A DNA stretch of 64,000 bases, from NCBI RefSeq assembly GCF_033441515.1, contig NZ_JAWQJT010000003.1:434001-498000 (forward strand), given 5' to 3'. A program made the position numbers and the translations under genes. The notes beneath the pieces were generated by a model, which saw only the letters and a list, made by a program, of their open reading frames with translations, did no database searches and had not been told where the DNA came from. Each line of letters opens with the position of its first letter. The stretch's first letter is position 1. Below, in pieces: positions 52,281-61,190 of the stretch. The stretch comes from Amycolatopsis solani. Its GTDB lineage: Bacteria > Actinomycetota > Actinomycetes > Mycobacteriales > Pseudonocardiaceae.

Positions 52281-53503
52281 CGAGCCTTTCCTTTCACGAC
52301 GCGGCCGTCCTTCACGACGAGAACGGCCATCTCCGGATCCGCGAACACGCTCGCGTCTCGGAGCGGATCTCGTTGCCAGGCCACCAGATCGGCCCGCATC
52401 CCGGCGCGGATCATCCCGGCGGTCTCACCCAGGCCGAGGATGCCGGCGTTGACGCTGGTGGCCGACACCAGCGCTCGCATGGGTGACTCCAGCTCGGCGC
52501 GCAGGCGCAGCTCCTCGCCCCGGCGCCGCTGACCCGGTCCGATGAGGTCGGAGCCCAGGCCGATCCGCAGGCCCGCGGCCCGGGCGATCTCCAGTGCCGA
52601 GGCCATCCGCTGCCGGACGCCGGTGACGCGGTCCCGCGCCGCCGGATCCAGGTCCATGCTCTCGGTGTCCATGAGCTGCTCGACCACGGCGAAGGTGGGC
52701 ACCAGCGCCACGTCGTGCTCCCGCATCAACCGGGCCGTCGGCTCGTCGATCCCGGTCCCGTGTTCGACGCAGCGGACGCCGGCCACGACGGCGTTGCGGA
52801 TGCCCGCGTTGTTGTGCGCGTGGACCGTGACGTAGGTGCCGCGCGCGGCCGCTTCTTCCACCGCCACGGCGATCTCTTCGGACGTGAACTGGGTGTCGGC
52901 GAGGCGGTCGTGTCCCCCGACGACACCTCCGGTGACGCACAGCTTCAGGAACGTCGCCCCACGGCGGAAGGACTCGCGGACGTTGCGCCGCAGCTCGTCG
53001 GCGTTACCCGACATCAGCGACAAGGCGCAGAGCCCCGGGATGTGGTGCGTGGCCCACAGCTCGGTCGGTTCCCACGCCGCCCCGTAGTAACCGTGCCCGC
53101 CGGTCTGGCACTGCACGGGACCGCACGACAGCACCCGCGGACCCCGCACCTTGCCCTTCGCGATGACGTCGACGACGCCGCCGTCGATACCGCCGGTGTC
53201 GCGCACCGTGGTGAAGCCCGCGTCGAGCGCGTGCCCCGCGGTGGCGAAGATGTCGGCGGCGAGTTCGGCGGCCGAGAGCTGGAACCCGAACTGGGCCCGG
53301 ACCGGGCTGGCGAGTCCGAAGTGGACATGGGCGTCGATCAGCCCGGGCGTCAGCAGCATGCCGCCGAGGTCCACGGTCGTCGCGCCCGCCGGCGCCCGGC
53401 CGACCGCGGTGATGATGCCGTCGGCCACGCACACGTCGGCCGGGGCCGGGTCGGTGCCCGACCCGTCCGCGACCACGCCGCCGGCGAACCACACGTCGGT
53501 CAA
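52277..53503 (-). CDS. Amidohydrolase-family metal-dependent hydrolase
   Basis: 408 residues. The metal site is complete: HxH in LIDAHVHFG near 60, a probable carbamylated Lys in FLKLCVTGG near 185, His in VTVHAHNNAG near 225, His in CVEHGTGID near 245 and Asp in GLGSDLIGPG near 320. Close relatives are prolidase and imidazolonepropionase-like enzymes that cleave amide bonds. TTG 53503 follows GGAGG at five bases. It is co-transcribed with the esterase and divergent from a TetR regulator. Confidence 0.9.
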   Translation of the reverse strand: MTDVWFAGGVVADGSGTDPAPADVCVADGIITAVGRAPAGATTVDLGGMLLTPGLIDAHVHFGLASPVRAQFGFQLSAAELAADIFATAGHALDAGFTTVRDTGGIDGGVVDVIAKGKVRGPRVLSCGPVQCQTGGHGYYGAAWEPTELWATHHIPGLCALSLMSGNADELRRNVRESFRRGATFLKLCVTGGVVGGHDRLADTQFTSEEIAVAVEEAAARGTYVTVHAHNNAGIRNAVVAGVRCVEHGTGIDEPTARLMREHDVALVPTFAVVEQLMDTESMDLDPAARDRVTGVRQRMASALEIARAAGLRIGLGSDLIGPGQRRRGEELRLRAELESPMRALVSATSVNAGILGLGETAGMIRAGMRADLVAWQRDPLRDASVFADPEMAVLVVKDGRVVKGKAR

Positions 53504-53516
53504 GAAACCTCCCCCA

Positions 53517-53569
53517 CGTACTAAACAGTGGTGAATTGGATGTGCGGTAACGTACTAAACAGTGGTGAA
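53517..53569. repeat. Direct repeat operator between amidohydrolase and TetR genes
   Basis: The 19-mer CGTACTAAACAGTGGTGAA occurs at 53517-53535 and 53551-53569, a period of 34 bp. Each contains ACT-N4-AGT. The repeats fill the divergent promoter region and are the likely TetR operators. Confidence 0.75.
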
Positions 53570-53587
53570 CTCGTCAAGGGAGGCAGC

Positions 53588-54151
53588 GTGCGATCGCCGG
53601 TCGGTGAAGGACGGGAACGCCTGTTGCAGGCGCTGTTCGACGAATTCGGCGGGGGTGGTCCCGGGCCGAACCTGTCGATGCGTCAGGTGGCGGAGCGCCT
53701 CGGCGTGCACCACACGCTGCTGACCTACCACTTCGGATCGCGGCCGGGCCTGCTGGCCGCCGTGCTTTCGGAAGCCCGCCGCCGCGACAACCGGGTGATC
53801 GCCGCGGCCGGCGGCGAACCGGGGTTCGCGACGTTGTGCCGGGCCATCTGGGACTTCTACGCGAACGCCGCGCACGAGGACCGGATCCGGGCCTTCTTCC
53901 GCTTGGCCGGGCTGGCGGTCTACGAACCGGACGCGTTCCAGGAGTTCGTCGCCGGCCTCGACGATCTGGCGCGCCTCCTCGAAGCGGCGGCTCTCCGTGA
54001 AGGGGCCACGGCGACGGACGCGAAGCAGCGGAGCGTCATCGCCACCGCGGGGTTGCGAGGACTGCTGCTGCAGCGGTTGCTGACCCCGGCCGCCGAGGTC
54101 GACGCCGCGGCCGAGCGCTTCATCGTCTCGTTGGCGGCGCCTCCCGCATGA
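53588..54151 (+). CDS. TetR-family repressor
   Basis: 187 residues from GTG 53588 after GGGAGG. The helix-turn-helix lies near 22-50 (LSMRQVAERLGVHHTLLTYH with FGSRPGLL), followed by an all-helical ligand domain. It is divergent from the amidohydrolase-esterase operon, with two 19-bp repeats between, so it probably represses both directions. Confidence 0.9.
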   Translation: MRSPVGEGRERLLQALFDEFGGGGPGPNLSMRQVAERLGVHHTLLTYHFGSRPGLLAAVLSEARRRDNRVIAAAGGEPGFATLCRAIWDFYANAAHEDRIRAFFRLAGLAVYEPDAFQEFVAGLDDLARLLEAAALREGATATDAKQRSVIATAGLRGLLLQRLLTPAAEVDAAAERFIVSLAAPPA

Positions 54152-54216
54152 GGACGGGCGACTCCGGCCCCGCGCGGGTTACGGTGGACGGCAGCCGCCG
54201 AAACGAGAGGGGCGCC

Positions 54217-55437
54217 GTGTCCGACCGCGACCTCCAGTCCATCGTGGACGAACTCGCCGAGCGCCTGCAGCGCTCGGTCGCGATCGACGACCCGGCCATC
54301 CGCCTGCTCGCCGCCAGCCGCCACTTCGGGGACGAAGACGCCATGCGCGTCAGCTCGGTGCTGAACCGGGCGGTCGAACCGCGGATCGTCGACCACCTCC
54401 TCGCCCAGGGCGTCGACCACTGGGTCGCGCCCGCCGTCGTCGACGTCGAGGGCGGCGCGCCGCGGCTGTGCGCGCCGGTCCGCTGCGACGGCATGCTGCT
54501 GGGCTACCTGTGGCTGATCGACAAGAACGGCACCTTCACCGAACAGGAGACGACGGCCGCGGGTGCGGCCGCCGACACCGCGGGAGCGGTACTGCTGCGC
54601 CGGCTGCTGCTGCACGAGCGGTCGAAGGCACGGCAGGAAGGCATCCTCCGCGAGCTCGTCTCCGGCGACCCGGCCGCGCGCGTCCAGGCGATCGAAGACC
54701 TGCGCGCCGAACAGCTCTTCGGCGACGAGAGCACCCACTTCACCGTGCTCGCCGTGCAGTGCCCGGCTTCGCGGACGACCGCCGCGCCGCGGGAGGTCGC
54801 GTTCGAGGCGGCGGTCGAGGAAGGCGTCCGCGCGGTCCCCGACGACGTCGCGCTGATGGCGGCGCACCGGTCCCGCGCGTGGATCCTGTTCGTGCAGCGG
54901 GTTCCGCCGTCCCGCACGCTGGTCGACGCGGTGGCCGAACGGATCACCACCCGCTTCCGGCGGCTCGGCGACGAGAAAGCGCGGCCGGTGTTCGGGCTCG
55001 GCGGCACGGTGACGACCCTCGGCGACGTCGTCACGTCCTACCGTGAAGCGCTCCTGGCCGCCCGCGCCGCCTCGCTGCTGCCCGGTATCGGGGCACTGGC
55101 CCGCTGGGGCGAGCTCGGGCCCTACGAACTCCTCCTGAAACTGCCGCCGGAAGACCTGCTCGACTCGTCCGGGGTGCCGGCGCTCGCGGCGATCGAGCGG
55201 GAGGACACCCACGACGTCCTGCTCCCCACGCTGACCGCCTTCTTCGACCACGGCGGCAACATCCAGCGCACCGCCGACTCCCTGCGCGTCCACCGCGCCA
55301 CGCTGTACCAGCGGCTCAAGCGGATCGAGCAGATCACCGGCTGCAGCCTGGACTCCGGCGACGACCGGCTGATGCTGCACCTCGGGCTCAAGCTGCGGGT
55401 CCTCGCCGCGGCCTACCGCGACCACCTCGGCCGCTGA
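54217..55437 (+). CDS. PucR/CdaR-family transcriptional activator
   Basis: 406 residues from GTG 54217 (GAGAGG upstream); ATG 54148 is an alternative. The N-terminal half is a GAF-like sensor (YLWLIDKNGTFTEQE near 110), the centre a degenerate GGDEF-like CdaR region (FGLGGTVTTLGDVVTSYREA near 265), and the C-terminus the PucR helix-turn-helix (HGGNIQRTADSLRVHRATLY near 350, then LKRIEQITG). Relatives activate purine, amino-acid or polyhydroxy-acid catabolism. It may control the nearby hydrolase and transporter genes. Confidence 0.9.
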   Translation: MSDRDLQSIVDELAERLQRSVAIDDPAIRLLAASRHFGDEDAMRVSSVLNRAVEPRIVDHLLAQGVDHWVAPAVVDVEGGAPRLCAPVRCDGMLLGYLWLIDKNGTFTEQETTAAGAAADTAGAVLLRRLLLHERSKARQEGILRELVSGDPAARVQAIEDLRAEQLFGDESTHFTVLAVQCPASRTTAAPREVAFEAAVEEGVRAVPDDVALMAAHRSRAWILFVQRVPPSRTLVDAVAERITTRFRRLGDEKARPVFGLGGTVTTLGDVVTSYREALLAARAASLLPGIGALARWGELGPYELLLKLPPEDLLDSSGVPALAAIEREDTHDVLLPTLTAFFDHGGNIQRTADSLRVHRATLYQRLKRIEQITGCSLDSGDDRLMLHLGLKLRVLAAAYRDHLGR

Positions 55438-55440
55438 CCG

Positions 55441-55478
55441 GCGCCGCCCGCCCCGGCAAGACGCGGGCCGGGCGGCGC
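55441..55478. terminator. Bidirectional terminator-like hairpin
   Basis: GCGCCGCCCG (55441-55450) pairs with 55469-55478 in the 47-bp gap between the convergent PucR and MFS genes. Confidence 0.7.
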
Positions 55479-55484
55479 GGGATG

Positions 55485-56888
55485 TCACAGGCTCGCCACG
55501 CGCCGGGGAAGAGCCACGCTCGCCGCGATCGCGCCGAAGCCGACCACGATCGAGATGACGAAGATCGTGCCGAAAGAGGACCAGGTGGGCAGAGGCGTCC
55601 CGGGGACGAGGTCGCTCGCCAGGACACTGCCCGACACCTGCGCGCCCAGCGTCCCGCCGACCGAACGCACGACCAGGAGGAAGCCGCTGGCACTGGCCAC
55701 CCGCTCCGCGGGCACCGACGACGACACGATGTTCATCGCCTGCGTCAGCCCGACGCCGACGCCGAGCCCGGCCAGTCCCGAGGCGAGCGCGAGCATGCCG
55801 CCGTCGTTCCGGGCCAGGAACAGGATCGCCGACGACGCCACGAGCGGCACGCACGACAGCACCATCACCACCTTGCTGCCCAGCAACCGCTCCAGCCGCC
55901 CGGTCAGCGCCGCCGAAACGGCACCGGCCAGCCCGAGGGGCAGCAACAGCAATCCCGTCGTCGTCGGCGTGGCCCCGAGCCCGTACCCGGCGGCCGGCGG
56001 CGCGGCCACGATCGTCGGCAGCGCGAGGAAGACCGCGTACGTCGCCCAGCCGGCCGTGAACGCGACCACGCACGTGACGAGCACCGCTTTCCCGCCGACC
56101 CGCAGGTCGACCAACGGCCGCTCGATCCGCCGCTCGACCACCGCGAACACCGCCACCAGCACCACTCCCGCGCCGGCGAGCGTGAGGAACTTCGCCGACG
56201 ACCAGCCCCACGTGGGAGCCTCGGTGAGGGCGATGAGCACCCCGAACAACCCGGCGCTGAGCAGCACCGCGCCCGCCCAGTCGATCTTTCCCTCGCCGGT
56301 GGCCGGAGTGGAGGGAAGGACCACCGCGGCCACGATGCCGAGGAGCACCAGCGCGGCCAGCGGAAGCCAGTAGAGCCAGTGGTAGGACAGCACGGTCAGC
56401 AGCGGGCCGGCGAGCAGCAAGCCGGCGACGGAGCCCAGCGCGGACATGCCGACGAGCACCCCGTTGCCGCCCTTGGCTTTCTCGGCGGGCCGGGTGTCCC
56501 GCAGGATGCCGATCGCCAGCGGGACCAACCCGAGCCCGGCGCCTTGCAGGACCTGGCCGATCGCGAGCACCCCGATCGAGGTGGCCACGGCGGCGATGAG
56601 CACGCCGGCCACAGCCACTCCCCATACTCCGAAGAAGACCATTTTCTTGTTGTGGAGGTCGGCCAGCCGCCCGATCAGCGGGGTGCAGATCGCGCCGGAC
56701 AGCAGCAGCCCGGTGAAGACCCAGGTGATCGACGCGGTCGAGGCGCCGACACCTTGCTGGATCAGGGGCAGTGCCGGGACGAGCATCGATTCCAGTACAC
56801 TGTAGACAAGCACCATGGCACTCAGGACGGCCGCGGCGAGCGATCCGGTTCTCTGTCCTCGTGCGGTGGTGATCGTGGATGTGGACAT
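55485..56888 (-). CDS. MFS drug-exporter-type transporter
   Basis: 467 residues with about 14 membrane segments, resembling the DHA2 drug:H+ antiporter branch (VLESMLVPALPLIQQ near 32, LIGRLADLHNKKMVFFGVWG near 75, GLGLVPLAIGILRDTRP near 120). It probably exports small molecules. AGGAGG precedes ATG 56888. The GTCGCGTTCT motif at 57058 lies upstream. Confidence 0.9.
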   Translation of the reverse strand: MSTSTITTARGQRTGSLAAAVLSAMVLVYSVLESMLVPALPLIQQGVGASTASITWVFTGLLLSGAICTPLIGRLADLHNKKMVFFGVWGVAVAGVLIAAVATSIGVLAIGQVLQGAGLGLVPLAIGILRDTRPAEKAKGGNGVLVGMSALGSVAGLLLAGPLLTVLSYHWLYWLPLAALVLLGIVAAVVLPSTPATGEGKIDWAGAVLLSAGLFGVLIALTEAPTWGWSSAKFLTLAGAGVVLVAVFAVVERRIERPLVDLRVGGKAVLVTCVVAFTAGWATYAVFLALPTIVAAPPAAGYGLGATPTTTGLLLLPLGLAGAVSAALTGRLERLLGSKVVMVLSCVPLVASSAILFLARNDGGMLALASGLAGLGVGVGLTQAMNIVSSSVPAERVASASGFLLVVRSVGGTLGAQVSGSVLASDLVPGTPLPTWSSFGTIFVISIVVGFGAIAASVALPRRVASL

Positions 56889-57104
56889 GCGCGGCCTCCT
56901 GGGAGAGCGGGAACAGGGTGTGCCGGGTCCGCTTCGGTCACCGGGTTCCGGCGGAGTTCAGTGACCGGCAGCTGCGGATCGAGGCGTGCTCCTCGCGCAG
57001 TCGCCGAAGCGGATGCATGAGTGTCGCCGCTCACTTCCGGGTTGCTCTACAAGCAGATGTCGCGTTCTGGCCGGGCCGCCACGACACCTGTCGCGCACCG
57101 GCTC

Positions 57105-57663
57105 TCAGATCTTCGGGGTCGCGCGGCCGCCCAGGTGGACGTACGGCTCCCCGGTGGGGAGCCGGTAAAACGTCACCGGCAGCCAGGAAGCGCCGAGTTT
57201 CTGGCGCGCCAGAAAGAGGCCGTCCGGGCCGGATCTCGGCGGTGGCCTGCTCGCTGAGCACCCGGGTGCCGTCCGGAGCCAGACCGCCGCTCAGGTGCAG
57301 GCGGGCGAAGGCCGGCAGGTCCGCCGCCGTCGAGTGGATCAGGCAGGCCGGGCCGATCGCCCGGGGCAGCTCCACTGCGGAGCGACCGAGGGTCCGGGAA
57401 CATGTCCCGAGGCGGCGCGGTGGAGCAGCGCTTCCTCGGGCAGGGTGCCGGTGTGGGCCAGGCCGAGCGGGGTGGCGATGCGGTCGCGGACGGCCGCGTC
57501 CCCGGTGCCGCCGGTCAGCTTCTCGATCACCCGGCCGGCCAGTACTAAGCCGGTGTTGGAGTAGGAAAACGTGGCCCCGGTAGCCAGGTTGAGCACGCCG
57601 GACCCGGCCGCGGTGACCTCGTCGCCGCGCAGGACGGTGGGCAGGCCCGCTGCCGGCCTTCGG
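57105..57663 (-). pseudogene. Decayed class C beta-lactamase-like serine hydrolase
   Basis: Fragments of the family found intact at 59673 and 62597 occur in several frames: LNLATGATFSYSNTGLVLAG with the YSN motif, then RIATPLGLAHTGTLPEEALL (57410-57600); in another frame IHSTAADLPAFARLHLSGGL (about 57280-57330); and finally LGASWLPVTFYRLPTGEP ending at the stop 57105-57107. The N-terminal part with the SxxK nucleophile and the middle are missing. The 5' end abuts the S9 peptidase stop. It is a remnant of a third paralogue. Confidence 0.78.
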
Positions 57664-59628
57664 TCACGACGCGGGCATGTGGCGCTCGAACCACCACAGC
57701 GCCCGCGCCAGGAAGTCGAGCTGGGCGGGGAACGCGCGGACGCCGTGGCCTTCCTCGGGGTAGATCGCCAGGACCGACGGCACGCCGTGGGCCACCAGGG
57801 CCTGGTGGAACTCCTGGGCCTGACCCGGCGGCGTGCAGTTGTCCAGCGCGCCGGCGACGTTCAGGCACGGCGTGCGGACCTTGCTGGCCTGCAGCACCGG
57901 GCTGCGCGTGTGGGCGCGGGTGCCCGGCTGCTCGGGGTCCGCGGCGAGGAAGCGTTTGCCCCACGCCGAAATGTTGCTCGTGAAGCTCATGCTGTACCAG
58001 TTCGTCACCGGTGAGACCGGGACCGCGGCGGCGAAGCGGGTGTCCTGGGTGACCAGCCAGGCCGACATGAACCCGCCGTAGCTGCCGCCGATCAGCCCGA
58101 CCCGCTCGCCGTCGGCGAGCCCGCGCTCGACCAGCGCGTCGATGCCCGAGAGGTAGTCGTGGGTGTCGGCGCCGCCCATGTCGGCGACGACGCGGCCGGC
58201 GAACTCCTGCCCGCGGCCGCTGCTGCCGCGCGGGTTCGGGCTGAGCACCGCGTACCCCTGCTGCACCAGCAGCGGCACCCAGGCGTACCGCATCGACCAG
58301 GTGTTCTGGTACGACCAGATCGGGCCGCCGTGGATGCTCACGACCAGCGGGAACGGGCCCTCACCGGCCGGGCGGCAGAGGATCCCGTCGATCTCGAGCC
58401 CGTCCGGCGCGGTCCACGTGACGGCCTCGGCGGTCCCCGCCACCGAGCGGAGGAACTCCGTTCCCGGGTGGGCGATCGACGCGAGTACCGGCGATCCGCT
58501 CAGCACCAGGTGCGGCTCCACCTCGTAGGAGTCCTGCACGGTGAGGACGCGGCCGTCCGCGGTGAAGGAGCCCTGCGGGTGGAAGGAGCCGGCGTGGCAG
58601 GCCAGGTCCGTCGACAGCACTTCCTCGACGTCGCCGCCGGGGACGGTGATGACCGCGGCGACCGAGTCGAGCCGGCGCAGCCCGACGTAACCGAGGCGCT
58701 CGGCGTCGACCCACTCCAGGTACGTGACGTCTGTGCCGCGCGTGTCGAGCCGCCGCACGGCGCCGGTCGCCGTCTCGACGAGCAGCAGGTCCCCCGCGAC
58801 CAGCCAGCGGTCGCTGCAGACGGCCTCGGCGACCGCCACCCACTTGCCGTCCGGCGAACCGGCGGGCAGCCCCAGCTGGACGTCGCTGCCGAGCAGCTTG
58901 CGCGTGTCCCCGCTCAGGTCGATCAGGGTCAGGTGGGCGGTGTACCACTCGTCCTCGCCCGGCGCGTCCGACGCGATCGCCACGACCTGGCCGCTGCCGC
59001 ACCAGGCGGCCTCCCAGCAGTTCAGGCCGTCCGGCGAAACCCGGGTCACTTCGCCGGTCGCGACGGTGCAGACCCACAGGCTGCGCCACCCGGCTTCGTG
59101 CGTGCCGTCGTCGAGCTTCGGGAACCACGACGGCTTTTCCTCGACCTGCCGCGAGTTCGTGCCCGAGCCCTGGCCGCCGGCCAGGTCGGCGCCGAGGCCG
59201 GCCACACCGAGCAGCACCTTTTCGCCGTCGGGCGACCAGTGCGCGTACTCGACCGTCCCGGGCACCGCGGGGGCCGCGTGCGCCTCCCCGAACCGGTCGT
59301 CGGCGAGCAGGTACAGCTGGAACTGCCCCGCTTCGCGCCGGTCGGACAGGAACGCGAGCGTGCTGCCGTCCGGGGAGAACCGCGGCTGCCGCGACGAGCC
59401 CGTGCCGCTCGTCACCGGCCGCAGTTCGCCGTCCTGCGCGGTGTAGACGGCGGTCCGCGGCACGCCCTTCAGCTCGTCGAGCACCGCGCCGGTGACCACC
59501 ACGCGCGTGCCGTCGCGGGACACGTGCGGTTCGCGAAGGGCGTGCGGGCGGCCGAAAGCGGGCTCGTGCACCGCACGCAGGTGCTCGGTGACCGTCCGAT
59601 GGGCTTCGGTCGTCTCCAGGTTTTCCAC
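57664..59628 (-). CDS. S9-family prolyl-oligopeptidase-like serine peptidase
   Basis: 654 residues from GTG 59628 (AAGGAAG upstream). A beta-propeller occupies about 1-390 (RQPRFSPDGSTLAFLSDRRE near 80) and the alpha/beta-hydrolase domain about 400-654: oxyanion region SIHGGPIWSYQNTWS near 435, nucleophile IGGSYGGFMSAWL near 510, Asp in AGALDNCTPPGQ near 590, His in PEEGHGVRAFPA near 625. It probably removes dipeptides or cleaves short peptides in the cytoplasm, as no signal peptide is present. The class C-like gene lies 44 bp upstream on the same strand. Confidence 0.92.
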   Translation of the reverse strand: MENLETTEAHRTVTEHLRAVHEPAFGRPHALREPHVSRDGTRVVVTGAVLDELKGVPRTAVYTAQDGELRPVTSGTGSSRQPRFSPDGSTLAFLSDRREAGQFQLYLLADDRFGEAHAAPAVPGTVEYAHWSPDGEKVLLGVAGLGADLAGGQGSGTNSRQVEEKPSWFPKLDDGTHEAGWRSLWVCTVATGEVTRVSPDGLNCWEAAWCGSGQVVAIASDAPGEDEWYTAHLTLIDLSGDTRKLLGSDVQLGLPAGSPDGKWVAVAEAVCSDRWLVAGDLLLVETATGAVRRLDTRGTDVTYLEWVDAERLGYVGLRRLDSVAAVITVPGGDVEEVLSTDLACHAGSFHPQGSFTADGRVLTVQDSYEVEPHLVLSGSPVLASIAHPGTEFLRSVAGTAEAVTWTAPDGLEIDGILCRPAGEGPFPLVVSIHGGPIWSYQNTWSMRYAWVPLLVQQGYAVLSPNPRGSSGRGQEFAGRVVADMGGADTHDYLSGIDALVERGLADGERVGLIGGSYGGFMSAWLVTQDTRFAAAVPVSPVTNWYSMSFTSNISAWGKRFLAADPEQPGTRAHTRSPVLQASKVRTPCLNVAGALDNCTPPGQAQEFHQALVAHGVPSVLAIYPEEGHGVRAFPAQLDFLARALWWFERHMPAS

Positions 59629-59672
59629 TGGCGATCTTCCTTCCTGCTCCAGGACTTCTTTGCCGCGCGGCA

Positions 59673-61085
59673 CTAACCGACCCGCTCGGCGAGGTAAGAC
59701 AGACGGGCCAGCCTGGGCCGGCCCACAGAGTCCGCCTCGTAAAACTCCATGGGCACCGATGCCATCGGTGCCCCCGCCGGTCCCATGCCCACCAAGAACC
59801 GGGACCGCTTGGCGTCGACACAGGTCATCGGGAGGGGCGTCGGCTCTCGCGGTCCACCGACCAGCCCCATCAGCCGGCTTGCCTCCGCCAGCGCGGGCGC
59901 CCACTCCTCCTCCACCACGTACAGGCCGCCGTCCGCACCACACGTGACCGCGAAGGTGCCCTCCACCGATCCGTACCGGCCGACGTACAACGAGGGATCC
60001 ACGGATTCGGGGACCTCGGGCGCCGACGGCGGAGCCGGCAGCTCCACACCGAACTCCCGCTCGAGGATCTCGGCGGAAAGCGCCATGTGCAGGCCGGTTC
60101 CGGTGTTGCCGTTGGTCAGGACCGCGACCGCGGCGTGGTGGTCCGGGAGCACCCACAACGCGGAGTGCATGCCGATGTTGCCACCGCCGTGCGCCACCAG
60201 CCGGTGGTCGCCGGCGTCGACGATCCCCCATCCCAGCCCCCACCGGGGGTAGGGGAAGCCGCCCCAGATGTCGGCCTGCGGTGTCCGCATCGCCGCCACC
60301 GACTCCGCCGACAGCACGCGGCGCCCGTCAGGTCCGAGACCGCCGTCGAGGTGCAGCCGCGCGAGCCCGATCAGGGCGGCCACGTCGAGCCACAGGGTCG
60401 AGCCCGCGGGCGCGTTGCCGTAGTACTTGCGGAACAGCGGCGCCGGCACCACGGTGCCCGTGGCCGGGTCGGCCAGGTGGCCGACGGCGGTCGAGCCCAT
60501 GATCATCCGGTCCGAGTACGTCGTGGCGTTGAGCCCGAGCGGGCGCAGGATGCGCTGCTCGAGTGCGTCGTCGTAGGCCTGCTTCGTGACGACCTCGGCA
60601 ATGCGTCCCAGCGTCACCATGCCCGGGTTGCTGTAGCTCCACTGCCGGCCCGGCGTGCCGGGAAAGGGCACGGCCTCGAGCCGCCGCATGAACTTCTCGA
60701 TGGCGTCCGGGCCCGCCGGGTCGTCGGGGAAGTAGGTGCCGGGTAGCCCGGAGGTGTGACTGAGCAGCATCCGCACGGTGACGCCCGCCGACTTGACCGG
60801 GTCGGCGAGGGTGAAATCCGGCAGGTAGCGCTGGACCGGCGCGTCGAGCTCGACGGCTCCGTCGTCCACCAACGTCATGATCAGTGACGAGGTGAAGACC
60901 TTGCAGATCGAGCCGGAGGCGAACAGGGTGTCCGCAACGACGGGCGCACCGGTCTTCATGTTCGCCGTACCCGTCACGGCGCTGACGGTTTCCTCGCCGT
61001 AGAGGATCGCCGCCGCGGCGCCCGGCACGAAGGTGGTGGCGGCAAGCTCCGCCAGTCTCACCTGGAGTTCGTCTGACGTAATCAT
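59673..61085 (-). CDS. Class C beta-lactamase-fold serine hydrolase (1)
   Basis: 470 residues. The nucleophile motif SxxK is ASGSICKVF near 60, YxN is WSYSNPGMVTLG near 152, and the third motif is probably VAHGGGNIG near 295. A C-terminal beta-barrel-like extension (YVGRYGSVEGTFAV near 365) is typical of esterases and D-aminopeptidases of this fold. There is no signal peptide, so it is probably a cytoplasmic esterase, amidase or peptidase, not a resistance enzyme. It is paralogous to the gene at 62597 and to the remnant at 57105. Confidence 0.9.
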   Translation of the reverse strand: MITSDELQVRLAELAATTFVPGAAAAILYGEETVSAVTGTANMKTGAPVVADTLFASGSICKVFTSSLIMTLVDDGAVELDAPVQRYLPDFTLADPVKSAGVTVRMLLSHTSGLPGTYFPDDPAGPDAIEKFMRRLEAVPFPGTPGRQWSYSNPGMVTLGRIAEVVTKQAYDDALEQRILRPLGLNATTYSDRMIMGSTAVGHLADPATGTVVPAPLFRKYYGNAPAGSTLWLDVAALIGLARLHLDGGLGPDGRRVLSAESVAAMRTPQADIWGGFPYPRWGLGWGIVDAGDHRLVAHGGGNIGMHSALWVLPDHHAAVAVLTNGNTGTGLHMALSAEILEREFGVELPAPPSAPEVPESVDPSLYVGRYGSVEGTFAVTCGADGGLYVVEEEWAPALAEASRLMGLVGGPREPTPLPMTCVDAKRSRFLVGMGPAGAPMASVPMEFYEADSVGRPRLARLSYLAERVG

Positions 61086-61132
61086 TCTTCGGACCCTGCC
61101 ACTGAACACGGGTCGGCACACGCTCGAACCGT

Positions 61133-61166
61133 CGCATTCTTCCCGGTCCGGAATCGACAGATGTCG
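61133..61166. promoter_or_regulatory. Shared hydrolase-region motif (site b)
   Basis: GTCGCATTCTTCCC (61133-61146) is followed by TCGAC-AGAT-GTCGA, about 50-80 bp upstream of the serine hydrolase at 61085. Confidence 0.4.
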
Positions 61167-61190
61167 AGTGCCTCGGGCCCGGGCCGGGGT

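Noticed and set aside
56889..57104. Possible small gene upstream of the MFS exporter
   Set aside because: No frame has both a ribosome binding site and sensible codon use; only a motif shared with other promoters is seen.
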